A stretch of 64,000 nt of DNA from JAFDVN01 sp964472275 (lineage in GTDB: Bacteria; Acidobacteriota; Holophagae; Holophagales; Holophagaceae): positions 1 to 64,000 of the forward strand of contig CAYYJN010000001.1 in assembly GCA_964472275.1 (NCBI GenBank), read 5' to 3'. Shown here in pieces: positions 49,835-59,060 of this stretch. The position numbers and the translations under genes were made by a program. The notes under the pieces are model-generated. The model did not search any database. It was not told where the DNA came from and saw only the letters and a list, made by a program, of their open reading frames with translations. Numbering within the stretch: position 1 is the stretch's first letter; each line of letters starts with the position of its first letter.

Positions 49835-49921
49835 GGTGCTCTCCAAAGGCAACGATCATCCGGACATCGGCCCGGCGCGCGGTGGCGCGGGACGCGGAAG
49901 GGAGTCCGGGTTCAATGGGGT

Positions 49922-49951
49922 ATTTTGTGACGCAGCGCACGGAGCGGTCAA
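49922..49951 (-). promoter_or_regulatory. Candidate promoter of the bc-cbb3 operon
   Basis: On the minus strand TTGACC (49951-49946), an 18-bp spacer and CAAAAT (49927-49922) lie about 90 bp upstream of ccoN. The match is good at -35 and moderate at -10. No clear FNR or CRP palindrome was found nearby. Confidence 0.5.
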
Positions 49952-50081
49952 ACGGAAATCTTCCGCCGAACCCTTGACGAATCTTGACCTTGCAAGTCAG
50001 GCAGCGGCCTCTGCCTTCTGGTAGACTCGCCCGCATGACCCCCTGCTTCGCGGCTTTTTCATCCGCCGCCTCCGTGCCCCG

Positions 50082-53000
50082 ATGGAATTGACCCGGCTCT
50101 TCGGGGCGCACCGCCTTGATCCCGTGATGTATCTCGGCGTGGCCGGGGCCGAGTCCTGGCACCTGATGCGGCGCGAAGAAGATGGCGCGCGTTTCCTGCT
50201 GCATCTGCTGAGCCCTCGTCCCGAGGACCGGCAGCTCGAATCCATCAAGACGAACTTCCTCACGGGCATCCAGGACGCGGATCCGCAGCAGCCTTCCGAA
50301 TCCCATTTCGGCTACGACGAACAGCAGGTGTGGTGCCTTCAGCGCCTGGAAGGCCAGCCCCTGGGGCGGGCCTGGGCGGGATGGACGAAGGCCCAGCGGG
50401 AAGAGGCCTGGCGCGCCCTCGAACAGCGCCTGGCTCGGCTGGGACGCCCCGCGCTCCTGCACCCGGAGGCGATCCAATTGCGCCGAGGGCGCTTCATCTT
50501 CCCGCGCATCCTGGGCGCCGCGCCTTGGCCCGCGGAGCAATTGCGCGCCCTGCTGACCGACGATCCCGGAGAAGGCGGCGAAGCGCCGTTGTGGGAGTTG
50601 CCGCCCGATCTCGGCGAAGAGCTGGCCCGGCCCATCCGCGGGCGCATCCAGGAAGCGACCTACCTGAAGTCCCTCATGCTGGGCCTGAGCGCGCCCATGC
50701 CCATGGAGCGCATCGCCGTGATCCAGGGCGAAGAGGGCATCGGCAAAGCCCAGATGGCCGCGCTGGCCCTGGCCGCGGCGGAAACCGACGGGCTTTGGGT
50801 CCATCGCCTCGAAGCCCAGGAAGAAGGCGCCTCCGGTTTGGTGGGCCGCATCGCCGCCAGCGCCCTGAGTGGGCTCGAAGCCGAGTTCTACGCCCAAGCG
50901 CCCGCCGCCGCCAAACTCCTCGCGCGGCGCGTGCCCGCCTACGCCTTCGTGGCCGGAACCCGCGCCCGGAGCGGAGAGGAGGCCTTCGATCCCGAAGAAA
51001 TCACCGCGGCTCTGGAGGCGCTGGAATTCGCCCGGCTCATCCATCCGCGCCTCCTCGCCGTGATGAACCTCGATGCCACCGATGGCGACGCGCTTTCGGC
51101 GCTGCGCGAACTCGTGGACCGCTCCCAGGTGGCCTGGCTCTTCACCGCCGGCACGGGCGCGCGCGGCCTCGGGCTGCGGCCCTTCCTCGCCCACTACAAG
51201 GGGCACCCGTCCTCCTCGCTGGTGAACCTCAGCCGTCTCGAAGACGAGGACCTGCGCGGCGTGATGGAGGACCTGCTCGGCCCGCACCGCCTTCCGCCCG
51301 CCACGGTGGCCGAGTTGTTGCGGAACGCCCTGGGCAATCCCGGCCTGCTCCAGAACTTCCTGGAACTGGGCCAACAGGACGGCAGCCTCATCCACGAGCA
51401 GGGCCGATGGATGCTGGCGCCGGGCCGCCGCCTCCAGGCCGAGGCCGAAGCCGATCTCATGAACCAGGTCTTCCTGGGCCGCCTGCAACGCATGCTTCCG
51501 GGCACCTCCGCCCTCGCCCGGATGCTGGCGGTGGCGGATCGGGGCCTGCCCCTGCCCTTGCTGGGCGCGGCCTTGAGCCTTTCCGGCGAAGCGCTGGATG
51601 AGGCGCTTCACGGCGCCATGGCCTCCAAGCTCGTGCAGATCCAGGGCGGCGAGGCGATCATCCCCGACGCCCGCTGGCGGGATCTCGTCCGCACCCACAC
51701 GCCCCGCCCCGAACTGCGCCGCATCGCCAAGAACCTCCTCGCGGCGCTGCCGGAATCCGAGCGGAAGAGCGTGCGCGCGCTGCCGCTCCAGACCCTCGCG
51801 GCGGATGAAGCCTCGGGCCTGGCGGAACTCATGAAGGCCCTGGACCGCCCCATGCATGCCACGCCCCGGGACGCGGAAGCCGTCATGCGCCAGGCGCTGC
51901 CGCTGGATCCCGGCCCTCTGGAGCAGGCCCGCCTGCGGGAATGGCTGGGCGACGCCTGGGCCGGGGGCGGTTCCGAGAATGAAGACGCTCCCGACGCCGT
52001 GCCGGGCGCCGAAGCCCTGGCGGCCTACGGCGCGGCGCGCGCTGCCCTGACGAACCTGCCCGAAGGCCGCGAGCGGAGCGGCGTGGAGGCCCGCCTCCTG
52101 CGCAAGCAGGCCACCGTCCTCCTCCAGCTCCGCAAGGCCGACGAAGCGCGGAAGATCCTGGACCAGGCCTTCAACCTCATCCACGCCGAGGCCGGCCACC
52201 CGGAGCATCCCCGCCTGCGCCTCGCCCTGGGCAAGTGGTACTTGCTCCGGGGCGACACGCCGAAGGGCATCCAGCTGCTCGAAGAAGGCCAGCGCCTCCT
52301 CATCGGGGGCCAGTCCCCCGCCCGGGACCAGGCCGCGATCCTCCTGGAGCTGGGCCGGGCGCTCGCCCACCAGGGCCAGTTCCACAAGGCGAACCACCAG
52401 CTCGAAAGCGCCCAGCGGATGCTGGAGCTGGAGCAGGACCCCCGCGGCCTCGTCCCGATCCAGCTCGCCCTCGGGCAGATGGCCCTCGCCCAAGGCCAGC
52501 CCGACCGCGCGCTCGCGCTGTTGACGGAGGCGCTCCAGACCGCCCGCTACCAAGGCGATCTGCTCATGCAGGCCCAGGCCCACCTCGCCCTCGGCAGCGT
52601 CCGGAGCATCCTCGACCAGATGAGCCCCGCCCTCGCCCATCTGGAGCGGGCGACGGATCGCTTCCATCGCCTCGGCCTCGCGGCGCACGCGGCCCTCGCC
52701 CGGCTTTGGCAGGCCCGGACCCTCGCGGGCATGGGCGATCTCGTGGCTTCGGAGCACCAGGAACTCCAGGCGCTTTCGGCGGGCGCGGGAGAGTTCCAGG
52801 CGTGCGGCCTGGAAAGCGGCGACAAGATCTGGCTCCAGGGCGAGATCGCGGGTCTGCGCGGCGCCTGGAACGACGCGGCCCGGCTCCACAAGGCCGCCGT
52901 CGAGCGCTTCAGCCGCAGCGGCCTGCTCTGGCGCGCGCGCCTCGCCGAGCTCCGCGCGCTCCAAGCCACCGCGCGGGCCGCGCGCCGCGCCAGGAAGGAG

Positions 53001-53486
53001 GCCCCTGAAATCGCCTGGGTCCGCTTGGAGGAGCTCAAAGCCCCGGTGGAAGCCTCGTCCTCGCCGTGGCTGGAATTCGAATGGGCCCGGGCCCAAGCGC
53101 TGTGCCTCGCCTCCCTGGAGCCTTCGGAGCCCGTGGATCTCCAGGCGCTCCAAGCCTGGGGCGAGGCGCTGGGCCTGGCGCGGAGCCTCCAGTTCCCGAC
53201 GGCGGTGCTGGAAGCGGCCCTGGAAAGCGCCGAACTCATGGCCCGCAACGGCGAACGCATGGGCGCCATGTCCCGGCTGCAGGACAGCTTCCCCAGCTTC
53301 CAGCAGGTCTGGCTGCGCCTGCCCGAAGGCCACGACCAGAACTTCCTGGGCCGGGAGGATCTGCACCGCTACCAGGAAGCGGTGGAGGCGGCTGGCCTGC
53401 GCCTGCCCTTCCCCGAGCGGGCCGATCCGCTGGCGGACTGGACGCCCACCCAGGCGAATCTGCCCGCGCCGGGCACGAGGGCGTAA
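50082..53486 (+). CDS. Large pseudokinase-like / AAA (STAND-type) ATPase / TPR protein
   Basis: The 1134-residue protein has three zones. Residues 1-160 look like a decayed Ser/Thr kinase: VWCLQRLEGQPLGRAW resembles the hinge region and LGRPALLHPEAIQLRRGRF sits where HRDLKPENIL is expected, with catalytic Asp lost. Around 190-480 is an AAA_16-like ATPase with Walker A GEEGIGKA (216-223; Ala in place of Ser/Thr) and LLAVMNLDATD as a possible Walker B. From about 640 there are many TPR-like repeats. PknK-type signalling proteins share the order. It is 57 bp upstream of panB. Function unknown. Confidence 0.7.
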   Translation: MELTRLFGAHRLDPVMYLGVAGAESWHLMRREEDGARFLLHLLSPRPEDRQLESIKTNFLTGIQDADPQQPSESHFGYDEQQVWCLQRLEGQPLGRAWAGWTKAQREEAWRALEQRLARLGRPALLHPEAIQLRRGRFIFPRILGAAPWPAEQLRALLTDDPGEGGEAPLWELPPDLGEELARPIRGRIQEATYLKSLMLGLSAPMPMERIAVIQGEEGIGKAQMAALALAAAETDGLWVHRLEAQEEGASGLVGRIAASALSGLEAEFYAQAPAAAKLLARRVPAYAFVAGTRARSGEEAFDPEEITAALEALEFARLIHPRLLAVMNLDATDGDALSALRELVDRSQVAWLFTAGTGARGLGLRPFLAHYKGHPSSSLVNLSRLEDEDLRGVMEDLLGPHRLPPATVAELLRNALGNPGLLQNFLELGQQDGSLIHEQGRWMLAPGRRLQAEAEADLMNQVFLGRLQRMLPGTSALARMLAVADRGLPLPLLGAALSLSGEALDEALHGAMASKLVQIQGGEAIIPDARWRDLVRTHTPRPELRRIAKNLLAALPESERKSVRALPLQTLAADEASGLAELMKALDRPMHATPRDAEAVMRQALPLDPGPLEQARLREWLGDAWAGGGSENEDAPDAVPGAEALAAYGAARAALTNLPEGRERSGVEARLLRKQATVLLQLRKADEARKILDQAFNLIHAEAGHPEHPRLRLALGKWYLLRGDTPKGIQLLEEGQRLLIGGQSPARDQAAILLELGRALAHQGQFHKANHQLESAQRMLELEQDPRGLVPIQLALGQMALAQGQPDRALALLTEALQTARYQGDLLMQAQAHLALGSVRSILDQMSPALAHLERATDRFHRLGLAAHAALARLWQARTLAGMGDLVASEHQELQALSAGAGEFQACGLESGDKIWLQGEIAGLRGAWNDAARLHKAAVERFSRSGLLWRARLAELRALQATARAARRARKEAPEIAWVRLEELKAPVEASSSPWLEFEWARAQALCLASLEPSEPVDLQALQAWGEALGLARSLQFPTAVLEAALESAELMARNGERMGAMSRLQDSFPSFQQVWLRLPEGHDQNFLGREDLHRYQEAVEAAGLRLPFPERADPLADWTPTQANLPAPGTRA

Positions 53487-53543
53487 ACTGCCAGACGCAC
53501 GGCCGAGCACCTTCAGGCTTCGACCCCCCAGCGGAGACCTCCC

Positions 53544-54443
53544 ATGAGCCACGCCCCTTCGGACACCGCGTCCGGCGCGACCGCCTCCACCCGCGCCCAA
53601 GTGACCCTTCTCCAGCTCCAGCGCTGGAAGGACGAAGGCCGCCCCTTCGCCATGCTCACGGCCTACGACGCGCCCACCGCGCTCGTGGCCGAAGCCGCGG
53701 GAGTGGATCTGATCCTCGTCGGCGACAGCGTGGGCAATGTGTGCCTGGGCTTCGAGACGACCCTGCCCGTCACCATGGCGATGATGAACCACCATGTGGA
53801 GGCCGTGGCCCGCACCAAGCCCAAGGCCCTTCTCGTCGCGGACATGCCTTACTTGAGCTTCCACTTGAGCGCGGAGGACACGCTGCGCAACGCCGGGGGC
53901 TTCCTCCAGCGCGGCGCGCAAGCCGTGAAGCTCGAAGGCGGCGCCAAGCGCCTCGCCATGATCCACGCCCTCGTGGACGCGGAAATCCCCGTCATGGGCC
54001 ACCTGGGCCTCACCCCCCAAAGCGTCAACGCCATGGGCGGCTACAAGGTGCAAGGCAAGCTGGAGGCCGATGCGCTGGCGATCCTCGACGACGCCCTGGC
54101 CTTGCAGGAAGCTGGTTGCTTTTCCATCGTGCTGGAGGGCATTCCCGCCGATCTGGCCGCCCGGGTGACGGAGTCGCTCCACATCCCCACCATCGGCATC
54201 GGCGCGGGCGTCCACTGCTCCGGCCAGGTGCTCGTCTTCCACGACCTCCTGGGCCTGTTGCCCCAGCGCCCGGCGAAATTCGTCCGCAAATATATGGAAG
54301 GATTTGACCTCATGCAGGACGCCACCCGCCGTTGGATCGAGGATGTGCGCTCCGGCGCCTTCCCCGGCCCCTCGGAATCCTACAAGCTCCCGGAAGAGAT
54401 CCGCCCGGCTGTGGCATCCTGGCAACCCGGCCGTCGCCGGTAG
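53544..54443 (+). CDS. panB: 3-methyl-2-oxobutanoate hydroxymethyltransferase
   Basis: PanB makes ketopantoate from 2-ketoisovalerate and methylene-THF. It shows FAMLTAYDAPTALVAEAAGV, LILVGDSVGNVCLGFETTLPVT, VADMPYLSFHLS, GHLGLTPQSVNAMGGYKVQG and GIGAGVHCSGQVLVFHDLLG, all in order. Length is 299 with a slightly extended N-terminus. ATG 53544 has GGAG about 9 bases upstream. It begins a panB-panC-(two exported proteins)-panD group. Confidence 0.96.
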   Translation: MSHAPSDTASGATASTRAQVTLLQLQRWKDEGRPFAMLTAYDAPTALVAEAAGVDLILVGDSVGNVCLGFETTLPVTMAMMNHHVEAVARTKPKALLVADMPYLSFHLSAEDTLRNAGGFLQRGAQAVKLEGGAKRLAMIHALVDAEIPVMGHLGLTPQSVNAMGGYKVQGKLEADALAILDDALALQEAGCFSIVLEGIPADLAARVTESLHIPTIGIGAGVHCSGQVLVFHDLLGLLPQRPAKFVRKYMEGFDLMQDATRRWIEDVRSGAFPGPSESYKLPEEIRPAVASWQPGRRR

Positions 54444-54464
54444 TCCCGAGGTACCTGTTTGGCC

Positions 54465-55358
54465 ATGCGTCTCGTGCGGAGCGTCGCGGACCTCCGCGCC
54501 CTCCTGAAGCCCCTCTGGAACGAGGGCAAGCGGATCGGTTTCGTCCCCACCATGGGCTACTTGCACGAAGGGCACGCCGCCCTAGTGCGGCAAGGCGCCT
54601 CCCGCTGCGATGTGACGGTGGTTTCGATCTTCGTGAACCCCACTCAGTTCGCCCCTAACGAGGATTTCGCCAAATACCCCCGCGACCTAGAGCGGGACCA
54701 GGCCCTGTGCCTGGAGGCTGGAGCCGATGTGCTCTTCCTGCCGGAAGTCTCGGAAATGTACCCCACGGGCTTCCAGACCCATGTGGAGCCGGGCCGTCTG
54801 GCGGAGCCGCTCTGCGGCGCCTTCCGCCCGGGCCACTTCCGGGGCGTGGCGACGGTGGTGGCCAAGCTCTTCGCCATGGTCCAGCCTGATCTGGCCTTTT
54901 TCGGTCAGAAGGATTTCCAGCAGACCGTCGTGGTGCGGCGAATGGTACGGGACTTGAATCTCCCCGTGGATGTGGTGGTCATCCCCACCATCCGCGAGGA
55001 GGACGGTCTCGCCATGAGCAGCCGCAACAGCTACTTGGCTCCTGACGAGCGGGAACGCGCCCGCTGCCTCAGCCAGGGGCTTTTCGCCGCGGAGGAGGCA
55101 TTCCGCCACGGCGAGCGCCAACCGGGCCGGATCCTCTCACGGGCCAGGGAGGCCATGGCGGGCGCGGACCGACTGCAATACCTTGAGCTGGTGGACGCCC
55201 AGACCCTGGAGCCAATCCAAGGTCCGGTGGACCGCACGGCGGCGCTGTGCGTGGCGGCCTATGTGGGCGCCACCCGCCTCATTGACAATGTGGTGCTGGC
55301 CCCTTCCGCAAGCGAGGCGGGCCTGAATGTGAGCCTCAGCCCCAACCACGGCGACTGA
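54465..55358 (+). CDS. panC: Pantothenate synthetase
   Basis: PanC condenses pantoate and beta-alanine with ATP. The nucleotidyltransferase motif GFVPTMGYLHEGHAALVR, FVNPTQFAPNEDFAKYPRD, GHFRGVATVVAKLF, FFGQKDFQQTVVVRRMV and MSSRNSYL (the KMSKS-like loop) are present. ATG 54465 gives the usual N-terminus (MRLVRSVADLR); a TTG two codons earlier is less likely. It is 21 bp after panB. Confidence 0.96.
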   Translation: MRLVRSVADLRALLKPLWNEGKRIGFVPTMGYLHEGHAALVRQGASRCDVTVVSIFVNPTQFAPNEDFAKYPRDLERDQALCLEAGADVLFLPEVSEMYPTGFQTHVEPGRLAEPLCGAFRPGHFRGVATVVAKLFAMVQPDLAFFGQKDFQQTVVVRRMVRDLNLPVDVVVIPTIREEDGLAMSSRNSYLAPDERERARCLSQGLFAAEEAFRHGERQPGRILSRAREAMAGADRLQYLELVDAQTLEPIQGPVDRTAALCVAAYVGATRLIDNVVLAPSASEAGLNVSLSPNHGD

Positions 55359-55374
55359 CTTCCCTGGAGGTCCC

Positions 55375-55746
55375 ATGCTCCCCATCCTGCTTTCCGCCGC
55401 CTTGACGCTCTTCCCGGCGCCCCAGGGCCATGGCAACGGTCACGGCCACGGCAACCCTCACCAGAACGGCGATTTCGTGCCTCCGGGTCTCGCCAAGAAG
55501 GGCGGCTTGCCGCCGGGCCTCGCCAAGAAGTTCGGGCGTCGCGTGCCTGAGCATCCCTATGTGGCGATTGATCCCCGCTACCGCGACCGCGCCTGGTTCC
55601 TCATTGATGGCCAGTGGGAGCTCCGCAAGGGCTTCACGGCCAGCGTCCAGGCCGAAGTCGGCGACGCGCTCCGCCTGCCCATCGCGCCACCACCCGTGCC
55701 CTTGCCCCATGTGGGCGTGGATCTGCATGTGGTGCTTTTCAACTAG
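55375..55746 (+). CDS. Exported small protein, paralogue 1 (between panC and panD)
   Basis: The 123-residue protein has a short signal-like N-terminus (LPILLSAALTLFPAP), a Gly/His stretch (GHGNGHGHGNPHQNG), two PPGLAKK repeats and a C-terminal half with HPYVAIDPRYRDRAWFLIDG and the ending PPPVPLPHVGVDLHVVLFN. The C-terminal 70 residues are clearly homologous to the next gene's product. The compact beta-rich part recalls RcnB-type periplasmic domains, but weakly. GGAGG precedes the ATG. Function unknown; the His-rich part could bind metal. Confidence 0.8.
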   Translation: MLPILLSAALTLFPAPQGHGNGHGHGNPHQNGDFVPPGLAKKGGLPPGLAKKFGRRVPEHPYVAIDPRYRDRAWFLIDGQWELRKGFTASVQAEVGDALRLPIAPPPVPLPHVGVDLHVVLFN

Positions 55747-55755
55747 GAGATCGTC

Positions 55756-56232
55756 ATGGTCAATCCGCTGATCCTGCTCCTCGCCCCTTCGGCCCTCCCC
55801 GCGACGCTTCCCGAACCGCCCGCCCTCGTCCGCCTCGACGACGATGACGACCACGGCAAGCGCGGCGACAAGGCCTGGAAGCACGAACGGAAAGAGCGTG
55901 AAAAGGAGTGGCGCCATTGGGCCAAGCACCACGACGAGGACGAGCAGGGCGAGGATCGCGACTGGGACTTCGACCATCCCCGCCACGAGCACCGCTGCCC
56001 GCCCTGGATGGACCCCTGGTGGGGCGCACGGCAGGGTCCGCGCTATGTGGCCGTGGTCCCCAATGACCCGTCGCGCTGCTATGTGCTCCTCGATGGCCGC
56101 TGGATCCTGCGCCGGGTGCGCGATGTGGGCTTCCAGGCGGACCTGGACGATGTGATGCGCTTCCCCGCCGCGCCGCCGCCGGTGCCGCTGCCCCGCGTGG
56201 GGCTGAACCTCCACATCGTGCTCTTCAACTGA
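55756..56232 (+). CDS. Exported small protein, paralogue 2 (between panC and panD)
   Basis: The 158-residue protein has a signal-like N-terminus (NPLILLLAPSALPATLP), a highly charged middle (poly-Asp, then Glu/Lys/Arg/His with HWAKHHDEDE and HPRHEHRCPPW), and a C-terminal half matching paralogue 1: RYVAVVPNDPSRCYVLLDGR and the ending PPPVPLPRVGLNLHIVLFN. It starts 9 bp after paralogue 1. The tandem pair arose by duplication, with the variable middle diverging. Metal binding or an envelope role is possible; function unknown. Confidence 0.8.
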   Translation: MVNPLILLLAPSALPATLPEPPALVRLDDDDDHGKRGDKAWKHERKEREKEWRHWAKHHDEDEQGEDRDWDFDHPRHEHRCPPWMDPWWGARQGPRYVAVVPNDPSRCYVLLDGRWILRRVRDVGFQADLDDVMRFPAAPPPVPLPRVGLNLHIVLFN

Positions 56233-56302
56233 GACCGCCCACCTGCGGTATTCTTGACCGTTGGCCGGGACTCCGACCTGGAGCCTGGACCGGAGGTGCC
56301 AG

Positions 56303-56704
56303 ATGATGCGCCATTTCCTGCTTGGCAAGATCCACCGGGCCGTCGTCACCCGGGCGGATGTGGACTATGTGGGCTCCATCACGATTGATCCCCTCCTCAT
56401 CGAGGCCGCGGGCTTCCTCGAAAACGAGAAAGTGGACATCTACGATGTGACCAACGGCGCCCGCATCTCCACCTATGTGATCCCGGGCACGCCGGGCTCG
56501 GGCGAGATCGGCATCAACGGCGCCGCCGCGCACCTGGTCACCAAGGGCGACCTCGTCATCATCGCCAACTACGGCTGGATGACCACCGAGGAGGCCGAGA
56601 CGGTCCACCCCAAGGTCGTCTTTGTGGATGAGCGGAACCGCGTCACCGAACGGCGCATCCAAGAACGGACGCCGCTGTGCGAGGACGCCTTCGGCAAGGC
56701 GTGA
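56303..56704 (+). CDS. panD: Aspartate 1-decarboxylase
   Basis: PanD makes beta-alanine for PanC. The pyruvoyl enzyme self-cleaves at Gly-Ser in VDYVGSITIDPLL. Other motifs, LLGKIHRAVVTRADV, VDIYDVTNGARISTYVI and GEIGINGAAAHLVTKGDLVII, are complete. GGAGG lies 6 bases before ATG 56303; the next codon is also ATG. An upstream in-frame extension is non-coding. It completes the pan set after two unrelated exported proteins. Confidence 0.96.
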   Translation: MMRHFLLGKIHRAVVTRADVDYVGSITIDPLLIEAAGFLENEKVDIYDVTNGARISTYVIPGTPGSGEIGINGAAAHLVTKGDLVIIANYGWMTTEEAETVHPKVVFVDERNRVTERRIQERTPLCEDAFGKA

Positions 56705-56824
56705 CACGAACGCTCGTCAAGCCTGACAGAATGCTTCAGTGGTCTCCCCGGCCTGGCATGGCCCGGGAGACGAGGGGATGCGGCCGACGCGCCGCCTCCG
56801 CCAGGGTTCGACGAGAGGTAAGCC

Positions 56825-58378
56825 ATGGATGTCCGCAAGTCGTTGGTGGTCAACGCGACCCCGCTTGAAACCCGCATCGCGCTCCTTGAGAACGGACAGC
56901 TCTGCGAACTGTTCATCGAGCGCACCCGCAGCAAGAGCCAAGTCGGCGATGTCTACAAGGGCCGCGTCGCCAAGATCCTGCCCGGCATGCAAAGCGCCTT
57001 CGTCGCCATCGGCGGACCGAAGGACGGCTTCCTCTACCTGGACGACCCGGTGAGCCAGCGCCTCGCCGCGGCCGGACTGGGGCCGGATGACGCGGCGGAA
57101 AGCGCTGAGAGCGCCGACAGCGGGGAAGGCGACGAGGTCGAGGATCTCCCGCCGCCGCCCGCGCCCCTGCCCAAGGTGCGCGAAGGGGACGAGGTGCTGG
57201 TGCAGGTGGTGAAGGACCCCATCGGCACCAAGGGGCCGCGGCTCTCGCGCCACTTGAGCTTCCCGGGCCGCTTCCTCGTCTTCATGCCGGGCATTGACCA
57301 CATTGGCATCAGCCGCAAGATCACGGACCCCGAAGAGCGCGAGCGCCTGCGCGCCCTCATCAAGTCCCACTCGCTGCCCGGCGAGGGCTTCATCGTCCGC
57401 ACGGCCGCCATCGGCGAGAAGGACGAGGATCTCCTTGGCGATGTGGCCCTGCTGCGCCAGATGTGGGCCGAAGTGCAGGCCACCGCCGCGAAGACGCCCG
57501 TGCAGGCCCTCGTGTGGCAGGACTTGCGCCTGCTGCAGAAGGTGATGCGCGACATCTTCCGCGAAGAGGTCGCCAGCTTCTGGGTGGACGACCCCGCCGT
57601 GCACGCGGAAGTCGTCGCCTTCATCGAGAAGCTCCACCCCGATTGGGTGGATCGCGTCCGCCACTTCACTTCGGACATTCCGATCTTCGACGCCTTCGGC
57701 ATCGAGGCGGAGATCGAGGCCGCGCGGCACCCGAAGGTCTTCCTCAAGCACGGCGGCTCCATCGTCCTCAACCAGACCGAGGCGCTGGTGAGCGTGGATG
57801 TGAACACCGGCAAATTCGTCGGCAAGAAGGATCTCGAAGAGACCGTCTACCACGCGAACCTGGAGGCGATCCCCGAGATCATCCGCCAGCTGCGCCTGCG
57901 GAACCTGGGCGGCATCGTCGTCGTGGACTTCATTGACATGCTCGTGCCCGAGCACCGCGAGGCCGTGCTCTCGAAGCTCCAAGAAGAATTGAAGCGCGAC
58001 CGCAACCACGCCCGCGCCACGGGCATCTCCGAATTCGGACTCGTGGAGATGACCCGCAAGCGCACCGGACCGAGCCTGGAACGCATGCTCACCCAAGCCT
58101 GCCCCGCCTGCGGCGGCGCGGGCCGCATTCCGAGCCCGGAGACCGTCCTGCTGCGGGTCTACCGGGAAGTGGTGCGGCTCGGAACGAAGCTCGAAGGCGC
58201 CACCGTGGCGCTGCGAACGCACCCGGACGATCTCGACGCGCTCCAGACGGAAGCCAGGGGCGGCATCGCGGACCTCGCGAGCCTCCTCGGCGCGAACCTC
58301 GCGTGGATCCCGGATCCGGCCCAAGCTCGGCACGCCGTGAAGCTCGAAGTGACCGAAGCCAAAACGGCCGCCCGTTAG
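56825..58378 (+). CDS. rng: Ribonuclease G / E family endoribonuclease
   Basis: The 517-residue protein has the RNase E/G catalytic core: an S1 insertion (QVGDVYKGRVAKILPGMQSAFVAI), 5'-sensor region, DNase I-like metal site with SVDVNTGKFVG and VVVDFIDML, and the zinc-link CPACGGAGR. There is an acidic insert (about 90-115) within the S1 part. No long C-terminal scaffold, so it is RNase G-like. It processes rRNA and mRNA. AGAGG precedes the ATG. Convergent with the HAD gene, 1 bp apart. Confidence 0.94.
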   Translation: MDVRKSLVVNATPLETRIALLENGQLCELFIERTRSKSQVGDVYKGRVAKILPGMQSAFVAIGGPKDGFLYLDDPVSQRLAAAGLGPDDAAESAESADSGEGDEVEDLPPPPAPLPKVREGDEVLVQVVKDPIGTKGPRLSRHLSFPGRFLVFMPGIDHIGISRKITDPEERERLRALIKSHSLPGEGFIVRTAAIGEKDEDLLGDVALLRQMWAEVQATAAKTPVQALVWQDLRLLQKVMRDIFREEVASFWVDDPAVHAEVVAFIEKLHPDWVDRVRHFTSDIPIFDAFGIEAEIEAARHPKVFLKHGGSIVLNQTEALVSVDVNTGKFVGKKDLEETVYHANLEAIPEIIRQLRLRNLGGIVVVDFIDMLVPEHREAVLSKLQEELKRDRNHARATGISEFGLVEMTRKRTGPSLERMLTQACPACGGAGRIPSPETVLLRVYREVVRLGTKLEGATVALRTHPDDLDALQTEARGGIADLASLLGANLAWIPDPAQARHAVKLEVTEAKTAAR

Positions 58379-58379
58379 A

Positions 58380-59060
58380 TCACCCCAGACAGGTGCTGCA
58401 GCGATAGCCCGCTTGGAGGCGCTCAATGACTTCCGGCACCTGGCGCAGGTCGCCCAGCTCCACCAGCTCCGCGTCGGGATCGTGGTCCGGGCGCGCCTTG
58501 CCCGCACGGTTGATCCAGATGGCCGTCCAGCCCGCGGCCAGCGCGCCTTCGATGTCGTCGCTCCAGCTATCGCCCACCATGGCGAGGTTGCCGGGGAAGA
58601 GGCCCAGCTTCTTCGCCAGCGCGTCGAACGCGCCTTCCTCCGGCTTCGCCGCGCCCAACTCCGCGCTGAGGCCGCGCACGCGGATGGCTTCAGAAATTCC
58701 GAGGCGCTCCAGCAAGCCGAGATCGAAGCTCTGGGTGTTGGAGAGGAGGGCGAGCCGCGCGTGGGCGCGCGTCGCCACAAGCGCTTCTTCGGCTTCGGGA
58801 AAGAGTTGGGCCTCGGCCTCGGCGGCTTCGAAGGCCGCGCCGATCTGGGCTTCCTGAGCCTCATCCAAGGCGAGCCGCTCGCGCCACGCCGTGAAGCACG
58901 CCGCGCGATCCAGGTAGACCCGCGTCATCGCATCCCGCTGGAACGCCGCGAAGGCCTCGATCTGATCCGCCCTCAGCGCCGCCTTCGCCCGCTGGAAGGG
59001 GCTGCCCCCGGGGCTGAACGCGAGCGTGTTCCAGAGGTCGAAGACGACGGCGCGGATCAC
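58380..59060 (-). CDS. HAD-superfamily hydrolase (phosphatase)
   Basis: The 226-residue protein has HAD motif I VVFDLWNTLAF, motif II LLSNTQS, Lys in AAKPEEGAFDAL and motif IV MVGDSWSDDIEGALAAGW. Motif I reads DLWNT rather than DxDGT, so the second Asp is replaced by Trp, as in haloacid-dehalogenase/YjjG-like relatives. The substrate is unknown. It overlaps the lipoprotein gene by 4 bp. Confidence 0.9.
   Translation of the reverse strand: MIRAVVFDLWNTLAFSPGGSPFQRAKAALRADQIEAFAAFQRDAMTRVYLDRAACFTAWRERLALDEAQEAQIGAAFEAAEAEAQLFPEAEEALVATRAHARLALLSNTQSFDLGLLERLGISEAIRVRGLSAELGAAKPEEGAFDALAKKLGLFPGNLAMVGDSWSDDIEGALAAGWTAIWINRAGKARPDHDPDAELVELGDLRQVPEVIERLQAGYRCSTCLG

Noticed and set aside
50035..50091. 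18-codon ORF overlapping the start of the pseudokinase/AAA/TPR gene
   Set aside because: No Shine-Dalgarno and no striking composition; overlap with the next ATG is likely chance.
49773..54575. 1600-codon minus-strand open frame over the TPR protein and panB
   Set aside because: Shadow of two genes with clear family motifs on the plus strand; no domain can be recognised in it.
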